A DNA stretch of 5,628 nt, from assembly GCA_017447325.1 (NCBI GenBank), contig JAFSNU010000253.1, positions 1 to 5,628 on the forward strand. Reading direction: 5' to 3'. The position numbers and the translations under genes were made by a program. Every line of letters begins with the position of its first letter. The first letter of the stretch is position 1. Source of the DNA: Synergistaceae bacterium (GTDB lineage Bacteria; Synergistota; Synergistia; Synergistales; Aminobacteriaceae). Under the pieces are notes generated by a model. The model was not told the origin of the DNA and ran no database searches. It worked only from the letters and a program-made list of their open reading frames with translations. Of this stretch, positions 5,168-5,628 are shown piece by piece.

Positions 5168-5628
5168 TTGCAAAAATTTTTCAGTTCATCTTCGCAAGCC
5201 TCGCAACACTCACCTGCAACGGGGTGGTATCTAAAAATTCTTTCGTCTCGCTTTAATCTTTTAACTCTTTTATTATTAGCATTAATTTTAATTCACATCT
5301 CTCCGGCTCATGCAGCAAGTATTTTCGGCACATGGAAGGGTTCGGGAGGCAGCGGCACAGGATACGCTAACGGTCAGTCAATCCCGATCACTATGTCATA
5401 CGTCGGAGTTGAGATTCTTGATCCTGAGCTGTACGGCAATCAAAACGTCACGTTAAGATCTTTAGTAGTGAACTCGAACACTGGCGACGCTCTGCACGAG
5501 TTCGACTGGAACGCAGCTCCAAGCGACGACTATATCACTACCACTAACAGCGGCAACACTTGGACATTCAGCAACTCCAGAACCAACGAGAAGCTTACTA
5601 TGACCTTAACGTCCAACACGACAGCGAC
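5168..5628 (+). CDS. Secreted protein of unknown function, 3' end outside the window
   Basis: An open frame runs to the right edge with no stop (153 codons visible). I chose TTG at 5168 because AGAAGGA (5149-5155) lies 12 bases before it. The in-frame ATG at 5156 directly abuts that site, too close for normal use, and would add four residues. The protein opens with a long polar N-region, then a hydrophobic core LLTLLLLALILI (31-42) and SPAHA, a good signal peptidase I site after Ala49. The visible mature part is rich in Gly, Ser, Thr and Asn and begins ASIFGTWKGSG; it looks beta-rich, has no cysteine, and contains no catalytic motif I recognise. Probably periplasmic or extracellular; there is no lipobox. 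Codons shift from A/T-rich in the signal region to more mixed in the mature part. The family cannot be named without the rest. Confidence 0.75.
   Translation, partial: MQKFFSSSSQASQHSPATGWYLKILSSRFNLLTLLLLALILIHISPAHAASIFGTWKGSGGSGTGYANGQSIPITMSYVGVEILDPELYGNQNVTLRSLVVNSNTGDALHEFDWNAAPSDDYITTTNSGNTWTFSNSRTNEKLTMTLTSNTTA

Noticed and set aside
1..5628. CRISPR array, insertion sequence or prophage
   Set aside because: No regularly spaced repeats, transposase or phage structural genes were seen; the XhlA resemblance of the coiled-coil protein alone is not enough.

Overview
The window looks like a chromosomal piece of a diderm (Gram-negative-type) bacterium. Two of its proteins carry export signals of that kind, one a lipoprotein signal. 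Genes have moderate GC and are separated by very A/T-rich spacers, and promoters fit the sigma70 consensus. The style recalls host-associated anaerobes such as Synergistota, but nothing in the sequence fixes the phylum, so this is only a lean.

Layout from left to right. Bases 1-164 hold no gene, but contain an inverted repeat and an extended -10 promoter pointing off the left edge. Bases 165-1883 (minus strand) carry what reads as one protein of about 570 codons, cut in two by a single in-frame TAA at 966-968. The upstream half (305 aa) has a lipoprotein signal. The downstream half (252 aa) resembles the leukocidin/alpha-hemolysin class of beta-barrel pore-forming toxins, including a textbook amphipathic beta-hairpin where the pore stem should be. 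Bases 1884-2354 are non-coding. They hold a good sigma70 promoter at 2106-2135, a predicted leader of about 215 nt with inverted repeats, and, at the far end, the transketolase terminator.

Bases 2355-4295 (minus) encode a complete transketolase (tkt, 646 aa) of the pentose phosphate pathway. Only 49 bases upstream lies a tRNA-Pro(GGG) with encoded CCA, driven by a near-consensus promoter at 4438-4465. No terminator is visible between tRNA and tkt, so they may share one transcript. Bases 4494-5012 (minus) encode a 172-aa coiled-coil protein with a C-terminal membrane anchor. A divergent promoter region (5013-5155) separates it from a plus-strand gene for a secreted protein of unknown function, which runs off the right edge.

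The genes do not form one pathway: tkt and the tRNA are housekeeping, while the flanks are cell-surface or secreted functions. The most notable item is the broken, leukocidin-like pore-former with its long leader. Whether the TAA is a decayed gene, a recoded stop, a true two-protein arrangement or a sequence error cannot be settled from the window.
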